Positions 23,437 through 33,809 of a DNA stretch of 64,000 bases are shown in pieces. The position numbers were made by a program, and so were the translations under genes. The DNA comes from Paraphysomonas bandaiensis (Eukaryota > Chrysophyceae). The notes beneath the pieces are model-generated. The model saw only the letters and a program-made list of their open reading frames with translations. It made no database searches and was not told where the DNA came from. Positions within the stretch are counted from its first letter, which is position 1. Every line of letters starts with the position of its first letter. The DNA lies in the NCBI GenBank assembly GCA_965644295.1, contig CBFFRP010000019.1, positions 124,001-188,000 of the forward strand, in the 5' to 3' direction.

Positions 23437-23778
23437 GATTGTAGTATATATATAATCAATGTACCACTATGATCTATTCCACTAATATTAACCATAGTAT
23501 ACTACCACACTGCTTCATAACTACTAGCTACTGATACATACACTGAGAGATACAGCTACTGTATTAAGGGTATACACTACTGTAGATAGACAGAATCAGT
23601 ATAATAGAATACAGTATGTATTTTGAGATTTGTTGGAATACAAGATTTGAGTGGATCACAAAACTGCAGCTGTTTCTACTGTAAGATCTGCACTGCATGC
23701 ATACATACATACATGAGTCACAACACAGATATTGCTTGCTACTAGATTGGTAAACAAGTATCAACTTCTTAAGACATT
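23437..23778. promoter_or_regulatory. Shared divergent promoter region, COA5 / 3-ketoacyl-CoA reductase
   Basis: 342 bp between outward-facing ATGs, AT-rich, with ATATATATAT at about 23445 and an ATACATACATAC run near 23700. Promoter role is inferred from position. Confidence 0.4.
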
Positions 23779-24729
23779 ATGTCTGGTATAGTATTTTGTG
23801 ATAACACTAAATTGGCTCTTGGTGCCATTGGATTTGCTGTAGTGCTCTCATTTCTTTCCGAATTTTTACAGGGCATCTACAACCATTTCATTCGACCCGG
23901 CAAAAATATTAAGAAACGATATGGTTCATGGGCCGTTGTCACTGGAGCCACTGATGGAATTGGCAAAGCTATGGCTTTTGAATTAGCAAAGAAAGGTTGC
24001 AATATTGTATTAATTTCAAGAACATTGAGTAAGCTTGAAGATTGCCGTACTGAGCTGTCTCAGAAGTACCCCAATGTGACTGTTGAGGTTTTGGACATTG
24101 ATTACTCTAAGTATGATTCTGCATCTGCTAAGAGAATCGCTGATAAGCTTAGAGACAAAGATATTGGTGTGCTTATTAATAACGTCGGGATTTCTTATCC
24201 ATTTACCAAGTACTTCCATGAGCTTGATGACTCCAATGTCGAGCAGCTTATTACACTGAATGTCAACTCCACCACATATATGACCCGCCATGTCCTTCCA
24301 GGCATGCTTGAGCGCAAACGTGGGGCGATTGTGAACATCGGAAGTGCTGCTGGAGTCTCTACCAGTCCTCTTTTGGCTCAATACGGAGCAGCAAAGAGCT
24401 ACATCGCTATGTTTTCCAAGACTCTCGATAAGGAATACAAAAGCAAAGGCATCGATGTGCAATGCCAGGTACCAATGTTTGTGGCCACCAAGCTTGCGAA
24501 GATCAAGAAGGCCTCTTTGTTTGTCGCCTCTCCTTCTGGTTACGCTCGTGCTGCAGTTGCTGCAATTGGATATGACTCTCTGATCTCTCCCTTCTGGTCT
24601 CATGCCTTCCAAATCTGGCTTCTCAATACTCTTCCTGAGTGGCTCGCAGCTAAGATCACTATGTCAATGCATTTGGGTATCCGTAAGAAGGGAATGAAGA
24701 AGGAAGCAGAGAAAGCGAAACAGAATTGA
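23779..24729 (+). CDS. Very-long-chain 3-oxoacyl-CoA reductase (HSD17B12/KCR family)
   Basis: Intronless, 316 residues. It reduces 3-ketoacyl-CoA in the ER fatty-acid elongation cycle using NADPH. An N-terminal hydrophobic segment (LGAIGFAVVLSFLSEFL) precedes the SDR domain. The cofactor loop VVTGATDGIGKA starts near residue 54, followed by SRTLSKL and LINNVGIS, a Ser in NIGSAAG, and catalytic YGAAK (Y202, K206). The C-terminus ends KAKQN, a KxKxx-type ER retrieval signal. The length is normal for the family. The gene ends in TGA, showing that this codon is a normal stop here. Confidence 0.95.
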   Translation: MSGIVFCDNTKLALGAIGFAVVLSFLSEFLQGIYNHFIRPGKNIKKRYGSWAVVTGATDGIGKAMAFELAKKGCNIVLISRTLSKLEDCRTELSQKYPNVTVEVLDIDYSKYDSASAKRIADKLRDKDIGVLINNVGISYPFTKYFHELDDSNVEQLITLNVNSTTYMTRHVLPGMLERKRGAIVNIGSAAGVSTSPLLAQYGAAKSYIAMFSKTLDKEYKSKGIDVQCQVPMFVATKLAKIKKASLFVASPSGYARAAVAAIGYDSLISPFWSHAFQIWLLNTLPEWLAAKITMSMHLGIRKKGMKKEAEKAKQN

Positions 24730-26311
24730 ATCGAGACTATGTCGAGATGACCTATTCGCTATCGATTGCCAATAGCATCTGCATTTAATGAATGCATGAT
24801 ATTCTTTCCTACTTGGTAATGATAATTTTATTCAAATCTATTCAAAGCTTCACTTTCTTTTGTTTGTTGCTGCGTGTACAATCATTGTTGCAGCCAGAAA
24901 AGAACTATACAAATACCTGACAATATACCGTAGTTCGTAGGATACAACATAGCAATGATGATATTGCTCTACTCGCTATACCTATTTGCCCTGAATCATT
25001 ATCTGTCAACGAATTTATTTTAACTTACAATTTGCTTCATTGATTAGATTCGTGAATTAACCAATCCCTTTGGTTTTCTGGATATAGGATGTAGTATAAA
25101 ATAACAAAGAGGCGGAAAGAAGCAAGCTCTTTTTCTACCCCAAACCCCTGCAAGGGGCCTTTTCTTCGAAAGTTTCCAATTACAACCTTGCTTCTTTCCG
25201 CCTCTTTGTTTTTTTAGTATATTGGCGTAGAACAATTTAAGCAGTGAATTACAAAAAGGAAGACAAAGTAATTGAAGATGATGCTCATTTTAGAAGTAAC
25301 AGATCAGCCGATAAGGAGAGGTTTTGTGTAGGATGTGATGTCCAACAACCAACAACTTATATGGGCTTAGTTTAGTTAAAACTTCCAACTAATTATTTTT
25401 AAACATATACAAACATGTACCTAATAAAAGTATCAGAATGTAGTGTAGGTGTAAGTCGTAGTACATGTAATTTTTGGTATGCTTGAATTGGATAGAAAAA
25501 GTATATATTGATGAACAACTATGACGTTTCGCCTCTCTCAGACACTATTAATCTATAAAGTGCTTTGTTTATAACGATGCACTGAAAATCATCACTTGAT
25601 AAAACATGAAGTGGTATAAAGCAGAATCCTGTAGAATTTCATTTTATTCATATGTATATCCTTTTCCTTGTAATTCAGTATCCTCATCTTGTGAACAGTG
25701 CCGCATCAAACACTCTCTGCGGAGAAATGTTGCATATTATAGCAGATATAATATCCTTTCCTTTGAATAGTAGATAGAACTGAAGATGTAATAATGATGT
25801 GACAACAGGAACACTGACAACAGTAGCTTTGATAGTTCTATCACAGCAAACTCTGGTCTTAGTACTGCTGTCCACAGACAGTACAACTGTCCAGCTTTAG
25901 ATGTATGTAGTATGTACAGAGTACGGTAGCAGTATACCGTACTATAGCTACAGACAGCTTCTATATACAGACAGCACTGGTATAGCAGTTGAGCTGCATG
26001 GTAATTGAGAATACGGTTTACTGTATTCCATGTATTCTTTGAGCAGCAGTATACCGGTATACAGTTGTGTATATAGGTTCAGTTTCGTCCATATGTATGT
26101 ATGTATATGAGACTCCCAGCACTTTAATATATGGAACCATACCACTGGCATATGAAGCATACCCAGTGCATGATAATTCACGGGATATCATGCCCATTAA
26201 TGATGCTATAGTGGTTTTATTTGATTGCATATGAGATCGAGTTGAAGGGAGTGATGAGTGTGTTGTGACTCCTATATATATACAGAGAGAGACAGAGAGG
26301 AGCTCGTTAAT
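24730..26311. other. Intergenic with long hairpin and palindromes
   Basis: About 1.6 kb without genes. It holds the perfect 24-bp inverted repeat at 25103-25210 (listed separately), a 14-bp palindrome GTATACCGGTATAC at 26049-26062 that recurs at 33497-33510, and short (GTAT)n tracts. Confidence 0.45.
25103..25210. repeat. Perfect 24-bp inverted repeat, 60-nt loop
   Basis: The arm 25103-25126 (starting AACAAAGAGGCGGAAAG) is exactly complementary to 25187-25210 (ending CGCCTCTTTGTT), and A/T-rich flanks extend the pairing imperfectly. The loop contains a second small hairpin around CCCCTGCAAGGGG. Uninterrupted complementarity of this length suggests recent origin or selection: a small-RNA precursor or a tiny foldback element. 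No target-site duplication is evident. Confidence 0.8.
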
Positions 26312-28888
26312 ATGGGCGGATATGTATCTTTGCATTCAAAAACCACACCAGATGACTATGATGTGGATAGTAATGGAAGTATGCCTATTGCTCCTACTCC
26401 AAGTAGCACCAGCCGGTCATCTAATCCTATTAGAAGATTTACAATGCAACTTGATAAGAGCATATCAAACACCATATCATACACGAAGCGGCGTGCTGGT
26501 ATGATGCTTTCTCGAAAGTCACATTTCGATCAGTTCACCTCACAGATATCAGGCCTTCCGAAGAATCAGAAATCTAAAGGAAGAATTAAATTTATTCGTT
26601 TATTGAAGAAAAATGCTTTTTTGAAGTTGTCTTCTATATCTGGATTTCTTGACAGAGTGAAAAAAATATCTGCTGGGATTAAATTTCAATGCAACAGATC
26701 AGATGACAGCAGTAGTATGGCTTCAATCGGTACAATAGATGATTCCTCGTTTCTGGAATTGGAGAAACTGTTATCGGACTGTACGGACATTAAAAAGGAT
26801 TTAGAGGATACACTTATATGGACTGCTACTCAGAAAGACGATTGCTTTGAACTTTTTCCGCTTGAAGACAGCCCTCCATTCACTTATGTTTCTCATCGTG
26901 AGGGAAGTCCACTGGGGGGCACGTGTGAGCTTGTAATTGGTATGGCGAATGCGAAGGAGGACTACATTTGGTTTGACATGTGTTGTATACCTAATACTTT
27001 TACTCGAATGGAGGACAGTCTCTACACCGTTGTGTTATGGAATATGGAGGCTTATATTGAACATGCAACGACGATGATAACATATCATGGCAATGATGGA
27101 ATCTGTTTGGTCGCTCATGTAGATACTCCTCCTTGCGATGGACATCAAGGGATTCCTGAAGTGGTTGATGTGTCTGAAGATAACCCTTCAACTATCCCCA
27201 CACCAAAAATCGCTGATGGTAAGTATTGTTACGATTTTACTAGAAGCATTAATTTTGGAGAATGTAATTCAGAAGCAATTGTTAAACAACCTCCTGATGT
27301 ATGTGGAAACGATACTGCCGGAAGCATAGGTGATCAAGGGGAGCTTGTTGAAGCACTTCCAGCACCGAGAGTTATACGCAGCTTGGATGACGTGTCGCAT
27401 GGAATGCTTTATACCCTTTCACTTCTTCATAGCTGCGAGTCACTGCCGTCTTACGTTACATCGGAACTACACTGTCGCAACCAATCAACGAGTGTGACTT
27501 TGTGGTATGAGATGGAAAGAATCTGCAACAAGAATATGCTCTTATCTGCCCCATCAGTTGGAACTGATGATAAAGTGACTACATTAAAGTGTAATTCTAG
27601 TGTAGATTTAGAAACATTAACTCATATTCTATGCGAGAAGAAATGTTTGCCTGCCATTTTTACAGAGTCGACTCTATACAGTATCGAAACGAGTAGCAAA
27701 CGACCCTCTCCGGTGATTATTATGCCAGACCATCGACGTACCGTGGCAGGAAGTGACCATGGCTGGGTTTACGTGTCATCCTCCGAGAGTTGGGTGTTTC
27801 AGTTGTATTGGCCGCAGAACAGTACTCATGAAGAAATTAGTATTCACATTCACCAAAAGTGCCTTAAAGGCACAAGAGACCGGACGGCCCCTGTTAATGT
27901 GCGTGGTGATATGTTACATTTTCATAGAAATAGTCAGAGCTATGAGGATCTCCCTTGTGTTATATGTCGTCGTAACGGATGGAACTGTAGGGAGTGTCAA
28001 TATGTCAATGAGCGCACAGCTATTGTGTGTGTTATATGTAAGGCTCCAAAGGAGCGTCCTCCAAGTACGCACTCCACAGTAGAAGAGATTAAAGACGAGG
28101 ACATGGGTCCAGTGAACCTCGAGGTTGGAGTTGAAGTGGAAGTAAGCAATTTCTTGGGAGCACCGCGTAGAAAAGGCGTAATTGTGGCCGTGCGAGATGG
28201 AGACATGTTTGATGTAAAGTTCGGAGATGGTGAAGTTGAGCCATACATTTCTGAAGAAAATATATTTCCAGTGTTGTCTCGTTGCCGCACAGATGGACCG
28301 ACTCCTCCACAGAGAGTGTGTGCTGTCTGCCGCTCTATAAATGGCCCAAAGGATTTAGTTTGCCTTATGTGTCAAGCGCATTTGATTGGCGGAGATGATG
28401 ACGATGGATGCTCATACAACGCATTGCCGATTGGAAAGAAGGTTGTGGTTTGCGATGACGAGGGAGTTCGCGAAGGAATAGTAGCAGCCGTGCATAGATT
28501 CGGGATGTACGATATTGACTATTCAGATGGTAAAAAAGGATCATATATTGCGGAAGAACGTGTTAAGGACTTCGATATGCTGTATAAGTGGCAATGTGAC
28601 TTTTGTAAACATTATACGTCAAATGACAGCAGTGTGTGCTCGTTCTGTGAAAGTGACCGCGATGAAAATGCTGACGGTGTATTCAAATCACAAGTACTGA
28701 AGATGCAAATGATGGGTGCAAAGGTAGATGTTAAGCTTGGTGGTGGGAAAATATATTATCCTGGAGTGATTACACGGGTTCGAAGAAATGGCTTATATGA
28801 TGTAAAATGTGACAACGGGGAGACTGAAACTCACGTCAAAGAATCAAATATTGCTGTGATAGGAATATTTTGTGGAAATTTCGACTGA
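26312..28888 (+). CDS. HET-like domain protein with three RanBP2 zinc finger-Tudor units
   Basis: Intronless, 858 residues from the ATG at 26312. This start is preferred to 26258 because it gives MGGYVSLHS, a possible N-myristoylation site. Residues ~195-265 carry YIWFDMCCIP followed by an alternating hydrophobic stretch, resembling the W-x-D-x-x-C-I core of HET-type domains; this is a weak match. The C-terminal third repeats one design three times. RanBP2-type zinc fingers (C-x2-C-x10-C-x2-C) occur near 556 (WNCRECQYVNERTAIVCVIC), 668 (CAVCRSINGPKDLVCLMC) and 760 (WQCDFCKHYTSNDSSVCSFC). Each is followed by a Tudor-like barrel: KGVIVAVRDGDMFDVKFGDG, EGIVAAVHRFGMYDIDYSDG, and PGVITRVRRNGLYDVKCDNG. 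RanBP2 fingers bind RNA or ubiquitin and Tudor domains bind methylated ligands or RNA. The cellular role is unknown. Confidence 0.75.
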   Translation: MGGYVSLHSKTTPDDYDVDSNGSMPIAPTPSSTSRSSNPIRRFTMQLDKSISNTISYTKRRAGMMLSRKSHFDQFTSQISGLPKNQKSKGRIKFIRLLKKNAFLKLSSISGFLDRVKKISAGIKFQCNRSDDSSSMASIGTIDDSSFLELEKLLSDCTDIKKDLEDTLIWTATQKDDCFELFPLEDSPPFTYVSHREGSPLGGTCELVIGMANAKEDYIWFDMCCIPNTFTRMEDSLYTVVLWNMEAYIEHATTMITYHGNDGICLVAHVDTPPCDGHQGIPEVVDVSEDNPSTIPTPKIADGKYCYDFTRSINFGECNSEAIVKQPPDVCGNDTAGSIGDQGELVEALPAPRVIRSLDDVSHGMLYTLSLLHSCESLPSYVTSELHCRNQSTSVTLWYEMERICNKNMLLSAPSVGTDDKVTTLKCNSSVDLETLTHILCEKKCLPAIFTESTLYSIETSSKRPSPVIIMPDHRRTVAGSDHGWVYVSSSESWVFQLYWPQNSTHEEISIHIHQKCLKGTRDRTAPVNVRGDMLHFHRNSQSYEDLPCVICRRNGWNCRECQYVNERTAIVCVICKAPKERPPSTHSTVEEIKDEDMGPVNLEVGVEVEVSNFLGAPRRKGVIVAVRDGDMFDVKFGDGEVEPYISEENIFPVLSRCRTDGPTPPQRVCAVCRSINGPKDLVCLMCQAHLIGGDDDDGCSYNALPIGKKVVVCDDEGVREGIVAAVHRFGMYDIDYSDGKKGSYIAEERVKDFDMLYKWQCDFCKHYTSNDSSVCSFCESDRDENADGVFKSQVLKMQMMGAKVDVKLGGGKIYYPGVITRVRRNGLYDVKCDNGETETHVKESNIAVIGIFCGNFD

Positions 28889-29322
28889 TTAGTTTACCAA
28901 CCCTACGTGTGGTTGATGTGGCATAGCGGCGTGTAGCTGCTTCTCTATGTAGAGTTTGCGTTGTGAAGCTCAGAAATACGCTCGCGTGGAATATTCGGGG
29001 CAATCGAAATAGTTGTTAAGGTCGTTCATGTAACATAGGATTATGTAAATAATAAAAATTGGAGGAGTAATTCCTCTGACGAACAACTCATGTTTAATAT
29101 ATTAACTAAGAATCTTCTTGACATGATTAGATGACTAGTAGCAGTCTCTATACACTATACACCGATACACCGGCATGGCTGCGTAACATTAACTGCGTAA
29201 CCGTAGTTAATTCTAATTTTAATTGATTGATACTAAACTATATTAGGTATTTTTTTATACCTTAGCTGTTTGCTGTCAACATTCAACATAGCTTGCTCAA
29301 CTGTCATTTCAGAGGCGACGGT

Positions 29323-29511
29323 TCATGCGTAAAACATGAGTAGCTCTAAATTCTGAGGACTCATACGCTTGCGCTCATCAGACATAACAATCTGAGCTCT
29401 ACTTAATACTATTTCAACCATATTTGTTGTGGCATGTAAATGCTTCGTGCTTAATGCTACGATATCGTGTTTGCATGTTAAGGCGTGGCGAAGCCTACTA
29501 CCATCAATCAA
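29323..29511 (-). pseudogene. hAT transposase C-terminal (dimerisation domain) relic
   Basis: A 62-codon minus-strand frame contains HATTNMVEIVLSRAQIVMSD followed by ERKRMSPQNLELLMFYA. It follows the pattern of the hAT C-terminal dimerisation domain (vPATSa..Er.FS.ag.i....R..lsp.n.e.LlF). No upstream transposase frame is seen, so this is a fragment. It agrees with the presence of hAT-type elements in the same window, though a direct link cannot be shown. Confidence 0.6.
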
Positions 29512-30039
29512 ACACAGTGTTTACCATCAATCGTAAATGACGATATTTTGGGGAAAACTAGGAGAAATATCAGTATTTAAGTAAAAAAAATTAAAAATTT
29601 ATTTTATTCGTAGAATTAAACAGAGAGACAACAAAATTATATACTAATTTCATTAACATTTGAGTCTAATAGTAACGCAACAGACGCACTTTTTTACCTA
29701 CCAGCAAATTTAAACACGTTATCTGCCCTCATATACTACCACAGTCTGTCAATCCATTCATGGGCAAAATAAGCGTAGCTGCTAGCAGTCATTGCCCTAC
29801 TCGTAGCTACTTTGTTTACAACCACTTGTGATTTAAATACACAACTTAATCAGTATACATTACATTATATAACTCTCCTTTCACTGTGTGAACAACACAC
29901 ACTAAGCCCATGAATATTTCTTACTTTTTATCACCCACTTTGAACGGTATTTAACACAATTGTCATCACACAACCAAAACAAGTGATACACTCCGGTACA
30001 AACACATGAGCCACTTGCATACACTCGGCTCAATGAGAG

Positions 30040-30560
30040 AGCACACGTAGCACTATAGCTGTACAACATTGCCATCACACAAGCCGTACAGTCATACACT
30101 AACTGTCTCGGCGGTACAACCTGAGCATATATACTAGAGTATTCACTCAGCTTGACGAGAGAACACACATTGCAGTTGTATAACTGTACAACATATATAG
30201 CCATCCCATACACGTCACACAACTCTTATAGTAGAGTGTTCACGTAGATCAACATATCCATCATACAACCGATTAACGTCACACATACTATCTTATGATA
30301 GAGTATTCACTCAGCTCAGCATATCCATCACACAAGCCATACAGTCATAATACACTGCAATAACTGTCTCGGCGGTACAACCTCGGTACAACCTTAGCAT
30401 ACTAGAGTATTCGCTCAGCTTGAAAAGAGAACATACATTTCAGTAGTATAGCTGTACAACATATAGCTATCACATAACGCCAATATACGCGTTATACACT
30501 ACTGTCTCTCAACGGTGCAACATGAGCATACTAGAGTATTCACTTTCAAGTATTCACATA
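30040..30560. repeat. Degenerate tandem repeats
   Basis: Recurring blocks include ACTGTCTCGGCGGTACAACCT (at about 30102 and 30363, weaker at 30501), ACTAGAGTATTCACTCAGCT (30133, 30295, 30401, 30530 with changes), CATATCCATCACACAA and AGCTGTACAACATATA. The spacing of about 100-140 bp suggests four or five decayed units. No coding function is supported. Confidence 0.6.
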
Positions 30561-30685
30561 CTTAATGCATTTACAAGTAAAATTATATTTATTAATTTAA
30601 GACTTCACATCATATTCATATGAACTTTTGCTCACTTATGCTTATCATATGTTCACCAGGCACAGACACTCCGTATCATACATAT

Positions 30686-30817
30686 CAGGGCTAGGAAACA
30701 ATATATTGAATTGCAATATATTGTAATTGTATTGTTGAGCCTGTTTAAAATCTCATCAATAGTATTGTTGGAACGCTATCTATCAATAGTATTGCAATAT
30801 ATTGTTTCCTAGCCCTG
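30686..30817 (+). mobile_element. 132-bp hAT-type MITE, deletion derivative of the 6562-7359 element
   Basis: It has the same ends as the larger copy (CAGGGCTAGGAAAC ... GTTTCCTAGCCCTG) and is flanked by an 8-bp target duplication ATACATAT (30678-30685 and 30818-30825). The interior matches the right-hand ~110 bp of the larger copy, including GTATTGTTGAGCCTGTTTAA, with the central ~660 bp missing. Two different 8-bp duplications at two sites confirm transposition rather than local duplication. Confidence 0.92.
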
Positions 30818-31265
30818 ATACATATAGTTCCTTCCTCTGAATCACACATCAATATCTGAATTTACTTCTTTTGTGACTATATTCTCCCGCTACAACTATA
30901 AGTTAATGCACACTACTAACTCACTTCAATAGCACAATATATCACATCATACTGCAGAACTCAATAGGTGCACCATAATCAGGTTCAAACTGGACACAAG
31001 AGAATTGCACAACACTTAAATCAATACATACAATATTTATTTCTTATTATCAAAAAATAATATGATTTTCTAGTCTTATTTATATAAATTCTGTCATCAC
31101 TCTAAATATTTTTCATAGTCGGCAAAGATATAGTACCGCAGATCGGAGAAAGGTAACATCCAACATATATTGCCGATATTCATGATATATACCACGTAAA
31201 GCTAAATTAAAGGCCGCATGAATCGTTCACTAACAAATTAACGCTGTAGCAATGTGAGCTGATAC

Positions 31266-33188
31266 CTAAATTTTAGGTAACAGCAGGCACAGATTATGAA
31301 AACTAGGTCTGGAGGTGGGATCCGGATGCCAGCATCTGGTGAGGATAGCTTTCAGTCTAGGGTTAATATCCCTTGGAATAGGAGGACGAAGGTTATTTTT
31401 GGCCACCCCAAACGCCGCCTGTATCGGCGATAGACCAGCAAAGGGCTGAGACCTCGAAAGAAGTTCCCAAAATAGAATCCCAAAGCTGTATACATCGGCA
31501 GCAAGGCTGTAAGACTCATGACGGATAACTTCTGGAGCCATCCATCGGTATGTTCCAGTTTCGGCAGTGGGTTCCTGTCCCGCAGATATGACACAGGACA
31601 GACCGAAATCAGCTATTTTAGCGCGACCCTCAGAATCCAACATCACATTCGCACTTTTGAGGTCTCTATGCATGATGTTGAGTGAGTGGAGATGCTTCAT
31701 ACCCTCCGCAATTTCAATCGCGATCTGGATAGGGTTGTATGTCTTCTCAGGGTTGAGAATAATATTCGCCAAGCATCCTCCTTGCAGGAACTCATAGCAC
31801 AAAAACATATCCGTGGTATCTACATATGACCCAATAAACCTACATATATTCGGATGCTCGCCAATGTCTAGCATAAGTCGAATTTCTTTGTGCCACAGGT
31901 TGATAGCTTCCTCAGACACACTATCTCCATTCTCAAGAGAGAGTGGCTTCTTGATAGCCACACGTTCTCCCGTACTCAACAGAGTCCCTTCGTATGTGAC
32001 GGTGACTAGGCCCCTCCCTACCTCCCGAGTAACACTTATATCGCTGGGAGTGAGGGCGCAAACCGAGTGTTCACTCCAGCCTAACGGGTCATCAGTCTTC
32101 AACATCCCATTCGGTGACGGAATCAAAGGAGCGGATGCTGAATCCCTACTTAAATCCACTGTTTCAGACGTTAGGCTCGACCCCGACATTGGTGGTGGCG
32201 AGGCCGCAGCCAAATGACTGATATCATGGGAGGACACAAGGGCACTTCGCTCCGCTGAAGTGTTGTCACCTTGGTCAGTGTTGTTGCTGGAACTTCGGCT
32301 TCTGTCATGATTCTGTGCAGAATATCGAGCTAGTGTGGACAACGTCTCTTCGATTCGACTCTCAAGACGCTGCAGGTCGTTGCCGTATTCAGGATGCACT
32401 TCGGCTAAAAAACGGTCGAAAGCCTATAGTGAACACTATTTAGGACACAGTGAAAGAGAAGTGGTGACGAATACTAGATATATCCGATTGGACAACACAA
32501 CTAGTACGTGAAGGCAACACATGCACAATCTACAAAATATCTGATAACTCACCACTCCCGTTTTTGTGGTCATAACATCTGCATCCATTACATTCACACT
32601 GACGTCATCCAGGGCACCAGTTATGCTATTAAAAAGTTTTGCCTTGTCTAGACAAACAATGGTGATGAGCACAACGTTCTCCATTCGCTCCTTAAGTGGA
32701 AGTTTGCAAGATACGACAAAAGCATTATTTTCGGCAACCTTATTCAATAAGGACATATGGTGAATTACGTCTTCTGGCTCAACATCAAGGGAATATCGTG
32801 ATGGTAGGGACGCGAAGTGATGAGCAATATGAGAACGAACTTCATTCCAGGTAGCATCAAGTGATAACCCCACAATATCATGTAATCTAGATTGCATAAT
32901 TCTTTCATATACATTATGTTTTAATTCTTCTTCCATAAGTGATTTTTGAAAGCTACGTGTGTTATTACAATCTATAGACCCGGAGCCCCTTTGGTGTTGA
33001 GGAAATATATTTTCTAAATCACTTGTTGAATTTCTTCTTGTAAAATTCTCTGAATGTATAATTGTATGATCTGATTGTTTTATATCAAGTGTAACATTAG
33101 GCATTCTATTGTTATTAGTATGATGATGTATTATATGATCACTTGATGAACCATACAATGCTATATCTATGTGAGTGCTGTTAGCCAT
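31266..33188 (-). CDS. ACT-domain TKL (Raf-like) Ser/Thr/Tyr kinase
   Basis: Two exons, 33188-32553 and 32423-31266, separated by a 129-bp intron; 597 residues. The kinase domain (~340-597) shows VGRGLVTVTYEG, VAIKKP, HRDLKSANVML, ADFGLS, TYRWMAPEVIR and DVYSFGILFWELL, typical of the TKL group. The preceding exon holds an ACT-like fold (about 170-212: NVVLITIVCLDKAKLFNSIT, SVNVMDADVMTTKTGV), as in plant STY-type kinases, where it is thought to sense small ligands or mediate regulation. The glycine loop lacks its third Gly. The N-terminal ~100 residues and the 230-330 linker are Ser/Asn-rich and probably disordered. Confidence 0.88.
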
Positions 33189-33809
33189 ACCATCAGCTCC
33201 TCATACCCAGACACAAGGTCTAGTTTAAAGGGAAACTGAATATGGATGTATCAGTTCTCTTTCTATAATGAAATTACTGTAGAAATATTTCCATATGGTT
33301 TTAATTAGATCAGAAATTCCGTGTGGTGAATGGGGCTGATAAGACAGACGATTGAGTAGATGTCCGGTACGGTATAGTATGGTACGGTATAGTATAGTAT
33401 GGTGTGGTGTGGGGTGGGGTGGGGTGGGATGAATGGAATGGGCAGAAAGTAATGTACGTTCGAGATTATTCTTGTTTGTATGCAAATACAAATCCTGTAT
33501 ACCGGTATACCGGTATGTATACTCTCATAAACTGCTGCTGGTGGTGATGATGATCAATTTTTGGCGATGAAAAAAAAAAAAATCCGTTGATATGATCCTT
33601 TTTTTTTATATGTAGCAAAGACGTTCAACAATTTCGTAACCGCCAGGACTGTGGTGTATGGATGGGTCTATATGATGAGTGTGGAATGACTATCACTCAC
33701 TCCCTCTTCGATAGAAGAAATACCAGTCAAGTATATATTATTATCCTAACTGTAGTTCCCATTAGTCGCATTGCTTTGGGTAGGTACTATACAAGCTTTG
33801 CTGACTGAT
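33189..33809. promoter_or_regulatory. Divergent promoter region with G-quadruplex motif
   Basis: 621 bp between the ACT-TKL kinase (minus) and the flagellar gene (plus). At 33411-33428 the plus strand reads GGGGTGGGGTGGGGTGGG, four G-tracts with single-T loops, an ideal G-quadruplex sequence. It follows a GGTATAGTAT simple repeat. The palindrome GTATACCGGTATAC is at 33497-33510. Long A and T runs lie near 33570-33610. Confidence 0.5.

Larger units (their letters stand above)
28889..31265. other. Intergenic, transposon-rich
   Basis: About 2.4 kb between the HET-like gene and the 3' end of the ACT-TKL kinase. Contents recognised: a hAT transposase C-terminal relic (29323-29511), degenerate tandem repeats (30040-30560), and a 132-bp hAT-type element (30686-30817). 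The rest shows nothing. Confidence 0.5.
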
